A DNA stretch of 64,000 bases, taken from contig NZ_BMGR01000005.1 of the NCBI RefSeq assembly GCF_014640295.1, positions 62,001 through 126,000 of the forward strand, written 5' to 3'. Both the position numbers and the translations under genes were made by a program. Each line of letters begins with the position of its first letter. The first letter of the stretch is position 1. Below the pieces are notes generated by a model that was not told the origin of the DNA, did not search any database, and saw nothing but the letters and a program-made list of their open reading frames with translations. Positions 32,929-41,899 of this stretch are shown piece after piece. The stretch comes from Paenibacillus abyssi (GTDB lineage: Bacteria; Bacillota; Bacilli; Paenibacillales; Paenibacillaceae).

Positions 32929-35220
32929 TTATTCGCCCCGCGGCTGCTCTCTGAATTGGGACGGTGTCATGCCGTGCTTCTTTTTGAAGAGGGTAGAAAA
33001 GTAGGAAACATTGTAAATGCCCACCCGCTCCCCGATCTGAGCCACGGTATATGACGTTTCGAGCAGCAACTCCTTGGCTTTCTCCATTCGGATTGAGGTG
33101 ACATAATCGTTAAAAGACGAGCCTGTTACGGTTTTGAACAATTTACCGATGTAACCGGAAGATAATTCAACATGATCCGACGCCGATTCAAGGGAAATCC
33201 CCGGATCCGTGTACTTGGCATGCAGATACTGCTTCACCTCTTCGATGACTTTAGCTATTTTGACGGTAGTCAGATTATTCTTATTTTCTTCGATCATGGA
33301 CATAATCCGAAAACAGAAATCCTTTAGGCGCTTTCTAATTTCCTCCAACGTCTCAGCCGCGTGAACATCGTTCATGGCTGTATATAATTCATTGGGATCG
33401 AGTCCCCACCATTCCGTCATCGTTTCAAACTCCCGTATGATGGCCAGGAACAGAAAGTTCGTGTATTGAATGGCTTGCGAGTAACTGTTGTTCGAAAGAT
33501 GAACAATCCAGTCATCAATTTCCCTTTGAATCGACTTCGGCTGGCACAGCTTAATGACGTCGATCAGTTTCCTTTCGCTGGAAATCGGATAACGGGAAGG
33601 CAACTCCTGCTCCCTCCGGGCCTTGGTGGCATCCAATATAGAGCCATTCCCCCAGAATAACCTTTGCTTCATATACAATTGGGCGGATTGATACGAGTTT
33701 CGGATATCCAAAAAATGCGTGCAGGGGTCTCCAATACTGACCGATACCGAAATTTTATAGTAGTTTTGAATCGTTTCCTGGATTTCCGCAAGGGTTAAAT
33801 ATAACGCTTCCCCGAATTCTGAATGAGGCATCTGGACGATGAGAGCGGTCTCCTCCTCCTCGATCATGGCAATTTCGTTAGGATAGACTTTGTTCACTAA
33901 CTCATGGGCGATATTGCTGACGGCAAACCTGACAAGTCCCCGGTCGATGGCATTGTATTTAAGTTTAAATGCTTGAAACGAATCAATTTTGATCAAAATG
34001 GCGAGCAGGTACGGTCCTTTCAGCTCGTTTTGCCATTTCTGTTCAATATCAGGCGAGAAGTACGATTCGTTTGAATTCCCCTTCAATAAATTGAACATGT
34101 AGCTGTTCTTCATCGCCTGGGTAGACCGCATCAGATTGTTTTCCAACGTTTTGGCCGATGCCAGAGTATTCGTAAAAACTTCGGAAAGCAGGTTATATTC
34201 ATCCAGCCGCAAAAGAGAGGCATTTTTTGCCGTTACGCCCCTCTCGCTCACTTTGTCCACCAAAGCTTTAATCGGGTTGTACAAATTGCCTGTAACAACA
34301 AGCGCGATCACCCCTCCGATGACGCAAAGGATGACTGCTACGAGCAGCGTCCAATTCCGGAGTTCATAAATATTTGAGAAAAGTTCGTTATAAGGACGTA
34401 CACTGACAAAATACCAATCGAGCGTCGACGATTTTACATAGGTTATCAGATATTTCTTCTTATTAATCGTACTTTCAATGCTGCCTTGGTCGCTTGTTCC
34501 GTCTATAATTGTCTGGACATATTCTTCATCGGAAACATCATTCATGAAATAGGCGGCATTGGAGTGTGAAAGTACGATCCCTCTATTGTCCATGACGAAA
34601 GTACTGGTGTGAGGAGATGAAGAACTGATGCTCCGCATCGTATTTTGAATGTAGGCTTCTTCCAAATCCAGAACGATCGCAGACTTCGAATCGCCTGTGA
34701 AGGAAGGCAGCGGAATGATCTTGAACGTGAGCAGTCGATTCATCTGTTCATTGACCTGTTCAATCTGCCTGGGATAGAACTGAAAATATTGAACATGCTG
34801 CGGAGCCGGCAGATTCGGGTCCTTGCTCTGGCCTGTCGCGTCAATATAATTGCCGTTTTCAAAATTGTATAGGCTTATATTTGAGATAAACGGATATACG
34901 CTTTGCACTTTAGACAGCAGCAGTTTCACATTATAGTTAACGATTTTGTCGTTATTGGCATATAGAAACATCGTAACTTGACTGTCATTCAACAGTTGGT
35001 TGGTGATGATTTCGATCTGCTTAAATACCACATTGGCGGTATAGCTGACTTGGGAGAGCATTTTTTGAGAAGAGTCGTCAATTTCTTGTACGGCTTTGGC
35101 TGAGAATAGGAAGTACAAAATCGTCGTGACCAGTGAAATCGTAATGACAATCAGCAGTACATAGGATAGCAGCAGCTTACGGTACACCCGGTAATTCCGA
35201 AATCGCCCCAAAAAACCCAT
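32929..35220 (-). CDS. Membrane-bound AraC-family regulator with extracellular sensor domain
   Basis: The 763-residue protein has a helix at about 14-36, an extracellular Cache-like sensor (about 40-285) and a second helix near 288-312. A cytoplasmic middle part resembles a degenerate nucleotide-cyclase-like fold. The C-terminal AraC domain (about 665-760) has two helix-turn-helices (SLESASDHVELSSGYIGKLFKTVTG and TVAQIGERVGIYNVSYFSTLFKKKHG). One-component sensors like this are common in Paenibacillus next to CUT1 sugar transporters. It is the most upstream gene of the 23.9-35.2 kb locus and probably controls it. A consensus cre lies 34 bp upstream of its start. Confidence 0.9.
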   Translation of the reverse strand: MGFLGRFRNYRVYRKLLLSYVLLIVITISLVTTILYFLFSAKAVQEIDDSSQKMLSQVSYTANVVFKQIEIITNQLLNDSQVTMFLYANNDKIVNYNVKLLLSKVQSVYPFISNISLYNFENGNYIDATGQSKDPNLPAPQHVQYFQFYPRQIEQVNEQMNRLLTFKIIPLPSFTGDSKSAIVLDLEEAYIQNTMRSISSSSPHTSTFVMDNRGIVLSHSNAAYFMNDVSDEEYVQTIIDGTSDQGSIESTINKKKYLITYVKSSTLDWYFVSVRPYNELFSNIYELRNWTLLVAVILCVIGGVIALVVTGNLYNPIKALVDKVSERGVTAKNASLLRLDEYNLLSEVFTNTLASAKTLENNLMRSTQAMKNSYMFNLLKGNSNESYFSPDIEQKWQNELKGPYLLAILIKIDSFQAFKLKYNAIDRGLVRFAVSNIAHELVNKVYPNEIAMIEEEETALIVQMPHSEFGEALYLTLAEIQETIQNYYKISVSVSIGDPCTHFLDIRNSYQSAQLYMKQRLFWGNGSILDATKARREQELPSRYPISSERKLIDVIKLCQPKSIQREIDDWIVHLSNNSYSQAIQYTNFLFLAIIREFETMTEWWGLDPNELYTAMNDVHAAETLEEIRKRLKDFCFRIMSMIEENKNNLTTVKIAKVIEEVKQYLHAKYTDPGISLESASDHVELSSGYIGKLFKTVTGSSFNDYVTSIRMEKAKELLLETSYTVAQIGERVGIYNVSYFSTLFKKKHGMTPSQFREQPRGE

Positions 35221-35253
35221 AAAAAAGCCCCCTTGACATTAGAATTTCTTTTT

Positions 35254-35267
35254 TGTAAACGCTATCA
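35254..35267 (-). promoter_or_regulatory. Catabolite-response element (cre) upstream of the AraC-type sensor-regulator
   Basis: TGTAAACGCTATCA on the plus strand and TGATAGCGTTTACA on the minus strand; it fits the relaxed CcpA consensus TGWNANCGNTNWCA at every fixed position. It lies 34-47 bp upstream of the start codon, where CcpA would repress. Confidence 0.6.
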
Positions 35268-35356
35268 TTAATTTTTAAAGATACCCCGAGGCCAATGCCT
35301 GTCACTATATTAGCCTAATCCATCGGTTCTGTAACTTTCAAAAATCGATGATCAGC

Positions 35357-35384
35357 TTTAAAAATCAGAGATAAGATTTTTAAA
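35357..35384. repeat. Perfect 10-bp inverted repeat, AT-rich
   Basis: TTTAAAAATC - 8 nt - GATTTTTAAA. No U-run follows on either strand, so it is more likely an operator in the promoter region of the AraC-type regulator than a terminator. Confidence 0.4.
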
Positions 35385-35473
35385 ATTACGGCGCTGTTTT
35401 ATTATTACGGATAACTAACTTTTGATGTTCGGAATCGACCTTTAGCTGGCTTCAGCATTTCTCCGCTAACGGA

Positions 35474-35498
35474 AAAAGGCTGCACCAGGCAGCCTTTT
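35474..35498 (-). terminator. Rho-independent terminator of the thioesterase gene
   Basis: Minus strand AAAAGGCTGC - 5 nt - GCAGCCTTTT followed by T, a perfect 10-bp stem about 43 bp after the stop codon. Confidence 0.85.
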
Positions 35499-35540
35499 GT
35501 GGAACCATATATATGAGCTATACACAATATATCTATATCG

Positions 35541-36008
35541 CTACGATTCAGTCAGAGCATTCCCCTCGAAGGAACGGATGATTTCGCGCGCGGACTCAGG
35601 GATTGGCGTGCTTTTTCCGCTCTTCGTATCCATCAGCACGATCGTGCCGCGTCCTGCTGCCTTGAGCTGGCCATGCGCCGCAAGGGCGTATTGAATATCC
35701 ATTGAAGAACGCCCGATTTTAGCCACTCGAACATGCAGCTTCAGGGGATCCTTCAAATAAATTTGCGCCAGATACTGGCACTCCAGGTCCGCAACGACGG
35801 ATACGGTCTTCTCGCTGAACAAATCCTCGGTTAATTCCAGATTCTCAAAATACTCGATACGCCCCTGCTCGAAATACATAAAATAACTGACATTATTCAC
35901 ATGTCCGAGCATGTCCGTCTCACAGTAGCGGACCTTGATCGGAATGGAGAAATGGAATTTCTCCATCCAGCTTTGCGGATCCGGCTGGACAAAGGTTTCT
36001 TTTTTCAT
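35541..36008 (-). CDS. Acyl-CoA thioesterase, 4-hydroxybenzoyl-CoA thioesterase (YbgC/FcbC) type
   Basis: The start at 36008 follows GAGAGGAG with 8-nt spacing, giving 155 residues. The hot-dog fold is shown by RYCETDMLGHVNNVSYFMYFEQGRIEYFE (about 24-52), with the Asp of the catalytic TDxxGHVN motif. VADLECQYLAQIYL and RGTIVLMDTKSGKSTPIPE follow. It hydrolyses an acyl-CoA in the cytoplasm; the substrate is unknown. It stands alone with its own terminator. Its last 36 bp are duplicated at 23839-23874. Confidence 0.88.
   Translation of the reverse strand: MKKETFVQPDPQSWMEKFHFSIPIKVRYCETDMLGHVNNVSYFMYFEQGRIEYFENLELTEDLFSEKTVSVVADLECQYLAQIYLKDPLKLHVRVAKIGRSSMDIQYALAAHGQLKAAGRGTIVLMDTKSGKSTPIPESAREIIRSFEGNALTES
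35546..35581. repeat. 36-bp direct repeat, right copy, at the 3' end of the thioesterase gene
   Basis: It covers the last codons of the intact thioesterase. See the left copy at 23839-23874 (33/36 identical, same orientation). Confidence 0.8.
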
Positions 36009-36121
36009 GAGCGGCTCTCCTCTCGTGTTGTAAACGCACACACATGAATAGTTTAAAGTTATTTTAATGTAATCGCAACAAGCCCCTGCTTCCTTCTCAA
36101 TAGAAACTAAATTGCGGTGTG

Positions 36122-37720
36122 TTATTTTTGCCCGCGATATTCGATAGGCGATATTTGAAGTACATTCTTAAAACATTTGTTGAAATAACTTTTATTTTCA
36201 TACCCCAATTGGTCCGATATGTCTTCTATGGTCTTATTCGTGTTGTCCAGAAGCCTGCAGGCTTCCTTCATTTTCACTCGTGTTACATACTTGATGAAGC
36301 CCTCTCCCGTGCCTTGTTTATAAATCCGGCTGAAATAACTGGGATTCAGATGCAGATGGCCAGCAACGGTTTCCATGGAGATTTTCTCCTCCATATGATT
36401 GGCTACATAATTTTGCGCTTTCACGATGATGGAATTCTGAACCGAGCTGAGGTCCATCGGAAACGTGATTTGCTCCATATAGTTCAACAGCCAGTCTTCC
36501 AAATGGTAGATGGAGTCCATCTGCAGGATTTTTTGATGAATGACTTCTTCCGCGTAGGATGAATTATAATGCTTCAGTGTTCTTAATTTGATAAGAATAT
36601 CCAACATGAGCTTTAGCAGCCATTCTTTCACAGTGGATGGATGATAACGCTTATGGATGATGAACGCGGTCCATTTCTGCAGAACTTCCTTCAATTCAGC
36701 GTTATTATCGTTTACCAGGTATCTCTTGAATTCTTGTTCAGCCTCAGCATAATAAATAAACAAATCCTCTGTGGCATATGGCTCTTTGTTAAAACTCCGG
36801 ATCATCCCGTCTTTATCGTAAAAATGTCGATTCCGCTCGGCCAGCATTTCGGTCAGACCTGACCTCAGCTGCGAATGGTTAATCTTTCCGCCAATAAGAT
36901 ATGAGGTTGAAGATTTCAGATGGTGCGTTATCGCGGCCTGGACACCGCGCAGCTGATCCTTCACCCTATCGAAATCATTAATATGAAGTGAAGAGGATGC
37001 CGGAAAGAACAGAACGGCTGTTGTACTGTCCAGCGGCAAAAAAACACCCGACCCACTATCCATTAAAAATTCACTCGCAATATTGTCGATGGCAAACTCG
37101 TAGGTTTCATCAGTCAGACGCAGCTCGCGAATGATATCGGAATATCTGTCCACACGGCATAACACCGGGATGATGGAATCGTGGCCGAGAACAACGCCTT
37201 GCTGCCTACATTGGCGCATCCAGTCTTGTTCGTCCCATAACGGAGCATATAACAGGTCCCGCAGCAGTTTCTTTTTGATCACGGAACGATGCTGATTTTC
37301 AAATTGTTTTAACCGTTCGGTCTGCTGAAAGATCGCGTTCTGCGTTTCCAATTCTTGGACAAGAGATCTAAGAACTTCACTTATGCTGTCCGCATGTATC
37401 GTTTCTTTAAGCAGATACTCATGCACATTATACTTGAGAGCTTGCTGGGCATAAGCAAATTCATTGTGGCAAGAAACGATCAGCACTTTAAGCTGGGCGG
37501 CTTTCGTCTTTAATTGTTTTACCAATTCCAACCCGTCCAGTTCAGGCATTCCAATATCGGTGATCAAAATATCAGGCATCGAGATCATGGCGGCTTCGAG
37601 CGCTTCCTTCGAGCTGTCGTAGACACCCGCCAATTGAAGTCCTAGTGATTCCCAGGGCACGGCTTTCTCGAAATATTCCAAGACGGGCAGGTCATCATCT
37701 ACCAGCATCACCTTAAACAT
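36122..37720 (-). CDS. Response regulator, YesN type with AraC output domain
   Basis: The ATG at 37720 has GAGGAG at 7-nt spacing and gives 532 residues starting MFKVMLVDDD. The receiver domain (1-120) has the phospho-acceptor Asp in ILITDIGMPELDGLEL and Lys in YLLKET. A middle domain of about 300 residues follows, and the C-terminus (about 430-530) is an AraC-type double helix-turn-helix (SMETVAGHLHLNPSYFSRIYKQGTG, TIEDISDQLGYENKSYFNKCFKN). It overlaps the kinase gene by 8 bp and would activate the downstream transporter or xylanase genes. Confidence 0.93.
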   Translation of the reverse strand: MFKVMLVDDDLPVLEYFEKAVPWESLGLQLAGVYDSSKEALEAAMISMPDILITDIGMPELDGLELVKQLKTKAAQLKVLIVSCHNEFAYAQQALKYNVHEYLLKETIHADSISEVLRSLVQELETQNAIFQQTERLKQFENQHRSVIKKKLLRDLLYAPLWDEQDWMRQCRQQGVVLGHDSIIPVLCRVDRYSDIIRELRLTDETYEFAIDNIASEFLMDSGSGVFLPLDSTTAVLFFPASSSLHINDFDRVKDQLRGVQAAITHHLKSSTSYLIGGKINHSQLRSGLTEMLAERNRHFYDKDGMIRSFNKEPYATEDLFIYYAEAEQEFKRYLVNDNNAELKEVLQKWTAFIIHKRYHPSTVKEWLLKLMLDILIKLRTLKHYNSSYAEEVIHQKILQMDSIYHLEDWLLNYMEQITFPMDLSSVQNSIIVKAQNYVANHMEEKISMETVAGHLHLNPSYFSRIYKQGTGEGFIKYVTRVKMKEACRLLDNTNKTIEDISDQLGYENKSYFNKCFKNVLQISPIEYRGQK

Positions 37721-39515
37721 GGCCATTCTCCTCTTCCGATTTAGTAGGTATATTTAAAGTGATTCTCGTACCTTCCCCAAGCTTGCTTTCCACCGTCATC
37801 CCTGACGCGGCACCGTAGATAATCCGGATTCTTTCCGCCACATTGGTTAAACCGATTCCGTTGAGTTTTCTCTCACTCCGGTCGTTGCCAGGACCGTTCA
37901 TGCCCAATTTACGGTTAAGCTGATCAAGCGCCACCGGTTCCATGCCATCTCCATCATCCTCCACGATGATGATTAAAGCGTCTTCAACGATCTGAGCCTT
38001 AACTGTAATGCAACCGCCATGTTGTTTAATGCCATGCATACAAGCGTTCTCGATAAGGGGCTGAATAATAAAGCGCGGCACTTCCCTTAATAATGTATCT
38101 TGGTTTAAATCGGCTACCAAATGAATGGGCTGCCTTCTGCGAAAATTCATAAGCTGCAAATAGTGGCCCACGATTTCAACTTCCTCCCGCAATGTGACGA
38201 AAGCGTTGTTCCGGTCAATCGTCATTCTCAGCACCGTACTTAAAGACTCGATAATACCGGCATTCTCCTGATCACCCTTCAATAAAATACGCATTCGGAT
38301 CGAATTCAGGATATTAAACAGGAAATGCGGGTTGATCTGCGCCTGGAGCATATCAATTTCCGCTTTGCGCTTAAGCTGCTGCTCGTATTTGATCTTATGG
38401 ATCATCTCCTTGATCCGGTCCAGCATATTGTCGAGCGCCCGGCCTAAAACGCCGATCTCATCCATACCGCGAACTTGTGAACGGATTTCCAAATTACCCT
38501 CGTCTATTTTCCTGACGATGCCCGACAAACGGAGAATCGGCTTCGTAAATTGACGAATCAACAAGATCAGTATGATCAAGAAAATAGAGAAGAACAAAAG
38601 CAGCGTCAGCAGTATGGACCGGCTAATTCCCGTAATTTTCCCCACTGCTTCCTTATAGGGCGTCAGGCTGATCAGATTCCAATCGTAGAAGGATGTTTCC
38701 ATCCTGGCCATCAGAAAGTCAATGTCGCCCAGTTGGACAAGCATGGACTCCGATTGTTCCGAATAGGAGCGGAAGCTCGGTCCCTGGGTCCCTATCTTCA
38801 GAGGATCCAAGTGAGACAATATCTTGCCGTTCTGATCGATCAGCATCATTTCTTGTCCGCTGCGATCGTCTCCCCAAACTTTATGCAATCTTCGTTCATC
38901 CATACTTACAAAGATATAAGCATAATTGCTTCCGGTTGTCAGCTTGAGCGGCCGCACGGCCGTAATCAAATAAGGCGAGGCAGATTGATCCTGCCAATAA
39001 TTTTCATGAACGCCCAGCCATGCCCCTTCGTATGGAAGCTGATCCTGGATGGCAAGAAACCAAGGCTCCGAGATCATGTTCCGGGGTTCATAGCTTTGGT
39101 TGGCGTAATTGCTAAACGTCTTTCCATTGGGCAGCAAGATGCTGATAAACAGCTTCTCCCCCGAGAAGGAGAGTGTCTCAAGCGTCCGCATCAGCTTGAT
39201 CTGCTTGGAATATTGTTCATAATCTTGAATCATAAACGGCTCATCAAGCTGTTCCCGGAGCAAGGTGTTCAATTCCGGATCAAACTGGATAAAATTAGCA
39301 ACATAAATCATATTGTTCAAAATGGTTATGACCGATTCATTGGCAATCTGAAGAGATTGAAAGGCGTTGTCCTCCGCATTCTTCCGCAGCAGGTCTCTGG
39401 TCAGCCATTCCGAAGCGGACAAAGTGATCAACATCGGCACCAAAATACAGACCAATGCCGTAGCGACCAGCTTTGTTCTAAGCGTATGTCTGGGGAAAAG
39501 AAACTTCATGTTCAC
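37713..39515 (-). CDS. Sensor histidine kinase, YesM/LytS type
   Basis: The 600-residue protein starts at GTG with GGAGG at 8-nt spacing. A first helix (about 14-36), an extracellular Cache-like sensor (to about 290) and a second helix (about 298-320) lead to a HAMP segment (IRQFTKPILRLSGIVRKIDEGNLEI). The His_kinase domain has the phospho-acceptor His in QAQINPHFLFNILNSIR (about residue 400). The ATPase has N-box IQPLIENACMHGI and G-box VEDDGDGM / GIGLTNVAERI. Together with the AraC-type response regulator it likely senses extracellular oligosaccharides. Confidence 0.93.
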   Translation of the reverse strand: MNMKFLFPRHTLRTKLVATALVCILVPMLITLSASEWLTRDLLRKNAEDNAFQSLQIANESVITILNNMIYVANFIQFDPELNTLLREQLDEPFMIQDYEQYSKQIKLMRTLETLSFSGEKLFISILLPNGKTFSNYANQSYEPRNMISEPWFLAIQDQLPYEGAWLGVHENYWQDQSASPYLITAVRPLKLTTGSNYAYIFVSMDERRLHKVWGDDRSGQEMMLIDQNGKILSHLDPLKIGTQGPSFRSYSEQSESMLVQLGDIDFLMARMETSFYDWNLISLTPYKEAVGKITGISRSILLTLLLFFSIFLIILILLIRQFTKPILRLSGIVRKIDEGNLEIRSQVRGMDEIGVLGRALDNMLDRIKEMIHKIKYEQQLKRKAEIDMLQAQINPHFLFNILNSIRMRILLKGDQENAGIIESLSTVLRMTIDRNNAFVTLREEVEIVGHYLQLMNFRRRQPIHLVADLNQDTLLREVPRFIIQPLIENACMHGIKQHGGCITVKAQIVEDALIIIVEDDGDGMEPVALDQLNRKLGMNGPGNDRSERKLNGIGLTNVAERIRIIYGAASGMTVESKLGEGTRITLNIPTKSEEENGHV

Positions 39516-39598
39516 ACATCTATCCTCCGGGGTCGGGAAGTGCCAGAAAAGAGAAGACCGGCAGGCCTTCTCTTTCTGTTCATCTATTGTGATCGTTA

Positions 39599-40960
39599 TT
39601 AGTTCGCATCGATAATTTTTTGGATTTTCTCTTTGGCATTGCTGATTGTTGTATCGATATCTTGCGAATTGAGCAAATATTTCTCTGCTTCTTCAATAAA
39701 AGCACTCTCTAGTTCCGATTGATATGCCGGCATGTTGGCCACTCCTGCTTTGGAACTGCTGAGTACATGCATAAGCGATTCTCTATCAATTAAATCGGGA
39801 TTTTTAGGGAAGGTCATCATATTGTCGACTACGGTTGTCAGATCGGCCTTGGTCCAAGAAGGGAATTGAGATCCTTGGAACACGATGCCTTCTGTCGTTA
39901 ACCAGCGGATAAAGGTGAATGCTTCCTCTTTATGATCCGATTTGGCGGCTATACCGTAGTAATCCGCACTTGCGCTTGTATATCCTGTTGGATCATCCGG
40001 ATTATTCTTCGGATAAGGAGCGAACACCGTCGTGTGCTCATAGTTGAAGTTGTCGTTGCCGCCGACTTCAACGACCATCCAGTTGCCGATTGGAATCATA
40101 CTGGCCGTTTGATTGGAGTAAACGTTGCGATAGTGCATTTTTTGCGATGTAATATCCGCATAAGAATAAGCAGACTTATCTACATTCATCGTTTGGTTCA
40201 AGATTTCCAACGATTTCACAAACCCCGGGTTATCCAGATTTGAACTGCCATCCATCTTGAGGAAACTATTGTTTTCTGCTTGGTTGACCACGGCTTGGTT
40301 GAAGAATACGGCCCAATTGTGGAAGTAGGCTCCATAACGTTTGGAAGCGCCTTCGCCTTGGGTCAGCTGTTTGGCATAGTCCATAAACTCATCCCAGGTC
40401 CAATCTGTCGGAACCGGAAGTCCCGCCTCGTCCAGGTGATCTTTGTTTAATAATACCATGTACTCCACATACTTTCCAGGAAGCGCATACACGCTGCCAT
40501 CAAACGTAGGATCAATCTTATACTCTTCCTTCACGGAAATATTGTTGGCTTCCAGCAAGTCATCCATCGGCGCCAAAATTCCCATTGCCGCGCGTTGATT
40601 ATACTTCGGTGTATCCGGGAAAACCACAACATCCAGATCCTCATTCGATGCGACTAATAAATCCAGCTTCTTGATACTTTCTGTTGCATCGCCATTGTCT
40701 ACAAGCGGTACATAATTGACCTTAATTCCAGGGTGCTGTTTCTCAAACTCTTCAATCATTCCCTTAAGGTTCTCGTTCTCGAGAATGTGCCAGCTGTGGA
40801 AATTGATTGTTACCGGTTCAGCGGCAGGTTCCTCCGTTTGCCCATTGCTGCTAGGAGGCGTTTCCGGAGCTGGAGATGATCCGGTATTATTGTTGCCTGC
40901 TGAAGAACAACCCGAAACGACCATGATCATGAGTATGAAAACCACAAACCATTTCTTCAT
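39599..40960 (-). CDS. Carbohydrate ABC transporter solute-binding lipoprotein (family 1)
   Basis: The 453-residue lipoprotein has lipobox VVSGC near residues 14-18 and a linker rich in Ser, Pro and Gly. The family 1 binding fold shows TINFHSWHILENENLKGMIEEFEKQHPGIKVNYV, DLDVVVFPDTPKYN and PTDWTWDEFMDYAKQL. Within the locus it follows the kinase and regulator and precedes its permeases in coordinate but is transcribed between them (order in transcription: permeases, binding protein, kinase, regulator). With the GH10 xylanase nearby, a xylo-oligosaccharide ligand is a reasonable inference. Confidence 0.92.
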   Translation of the reverse strand: MKKWFVVFILMIMVVSGCSSAGNNNTGSSPAPETPPSSNGQTEEPAAEPVTINFHSWHILENENLKGMIEEFEKQHPGIKVNYVPLVDNGDATESIKKLDLLVASNEDLDVVVFPDTPKYNQRAAMGILAPMDDLLEANNISVKEEYKIDPTFDGSVYALPGKYVEYMVLLNKDHLDEAGLPVPTDWTWDEFMDYAKQLTQGEGASKRYGAYFHNWAVFFNQAVVNQAENNSFLKMDGSSNLDNPGFVKSLEILNQTMNVDKSAYSYADITSQKMHYRNVYSNQTASMIPIGNWMVVEVGGNDNFNYEHTTVFAPYPKNNPDDPTGYTSASADYYGIAAKSDHKEEAFTFIRWLTTEGIVFQGSQFPSWTKADLTTVVDNMMTFPKNPDLIDRESLMHVLSSSKAGVANMPAYQSELESAFIEEAEKYLLNSQDIDTTISNAKEKIQKIIDAN

Positions 40961-41065
40961 TTTCTCATTCCCCTTAACATATTTATTGGTGATTCTATAT
41001 GCATTTTGCCATGACAGAAAACCGCTTTTAATCCACTTTTTTTACTCATCCGAAAAAATAATGAC

Positions 41066-41887
41066 TTAACCTTTCACTCCGCCCAGCGCAATGCCCTCGA
41101 TCACCTGTTTCTGCCCGATCAGGAATACGATGAGCAGCGGGATAATCGCGGATACGGCTGCCGCCATGGTCAGGGAATAAAACTGGCCGTATGTATCCGC
41201 GAATTTATTCATGGCCAGCTGTAACGTGTAATACTGATCCGTCCGCAGAAATATCAATGGATTCTGATAGTCGTTCCATGTCCAGATAAATCGCAAGATC
41301 GCATAGGTGGCAATCGCAGGCCGGATCATCGGCATTGTAACATTCAGAAAAATGCGGGTATGGCCCGCCCCGTCAATTCTGGCCGCTTCGATAAACTCAT
41401 TGTTGATACTCATGAAAAACTGGCGGATCATGAAGGTTCCGAGTACACTGAAGCTTCCCAGCAGGATTAGGCCGATATGCGTATCAAACAGATTAATCGA
41501 ACGCATCAAAATGAATTGGGGAACGATAATGCTTTGCTGCGGCACCATAAATGTCGCCAGCACAATCAGAAAGAGTGCATCACGTCCGCGGAAATGGACT
41601 TTCGTGAAGCCATAGGCCGCCATACATGAAACCAGCACCGAGATGAACGTCGTCAGAACCGTCACTTTGATCGTGTTCCAATAATACAGATAAAACGGAT
41701 AATCGCCTACCCAAACTTTCATATAATTGGAGAAGCCGTTAAAATTGACGGGAATCCATTCAATCGGGTAGTGGAATACATCCTGTTCGAATTTCATCGA
41801 TGTGCTGATCATCCAGATGAAGGGAAGCAAAAACAGTATACCGCAAGCAAGCATGAGAATGGTCAACAGTATTTTTGATAATTTCAA
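41066..41887 (-). CDS. Carbohydrate ABC transporter permease, MalG type (CUT1)
   Basis: The best start is TTG at 41887 (GGAGG at 8-nt spacing); a GTG nine bases upstream overlaps the ribosome binding site. The 273-residue protein has six helices and the EAA loop as EAARIDGAGHTRIFLNVTMPMIRPA, and ends EGIALGGVKG as MalG-type subunits do. It is 12 bp downstream of the MalF-type partner. No ATPase gene is present, suggesting a shared MsmX-like ATPase elsewhere. Confidence 0.92.
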   Translation of the reverse strand: MKLSKILLTILMLACGILFLLPFIWMISTSMKFEQDVFHYPIEWIPVNFNGFSNYMKVWVGDYPFYLYYWNTIKVTVLTTFISVLVSCMAAYGFTKVHFRGRDALFLIVLATFMVPQQSIIVPQFILMRSINLFDTHIGLILLGSFSVLGTFMIRQFFMSINNEFIEAARIDGAGHTRIFLNVTMPMIRPAIATYAILRFIWTWNDYQNPLIFLRTDQYYTLQLAMNKFADTYGQFYSLTMAAAVSAIIPLLIVFLIGQKQVIEGIALGGVKG

Positions 41888-41899
41888 ATGAATCACCTC

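Larger units (their letters stand above)
35221..35540. other. Intergenic region with cre site, inverted repeat and terminator
   Basis: This 320-bp gap has no convincing gene. It holds, in order, a consensus cre (35254-35267), a perfect 10-bp inverted repeat (35357-35384), the thioesterase terminator (35474-35498) and AT-rich sequence leading to the right copy of the 36-bp repeat at 35546. Confidence 0.7.

Noticed and set aside
36029-36042. A second cre-like site (TGTAAACGCACACA) just upstream of the thioesterase gene
   Set aside because: One fixed position mismatches and the location overlaps the leader of a lone housekeeping-type gene; too weak to report as a feature.
38550-39602. A 350-codon plus-strand frame opposite the histidine kinase
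   Set aside because: Shadow frame; Gln/Arg/His-rich composition typical of antisense reading and no ribosome binding site.
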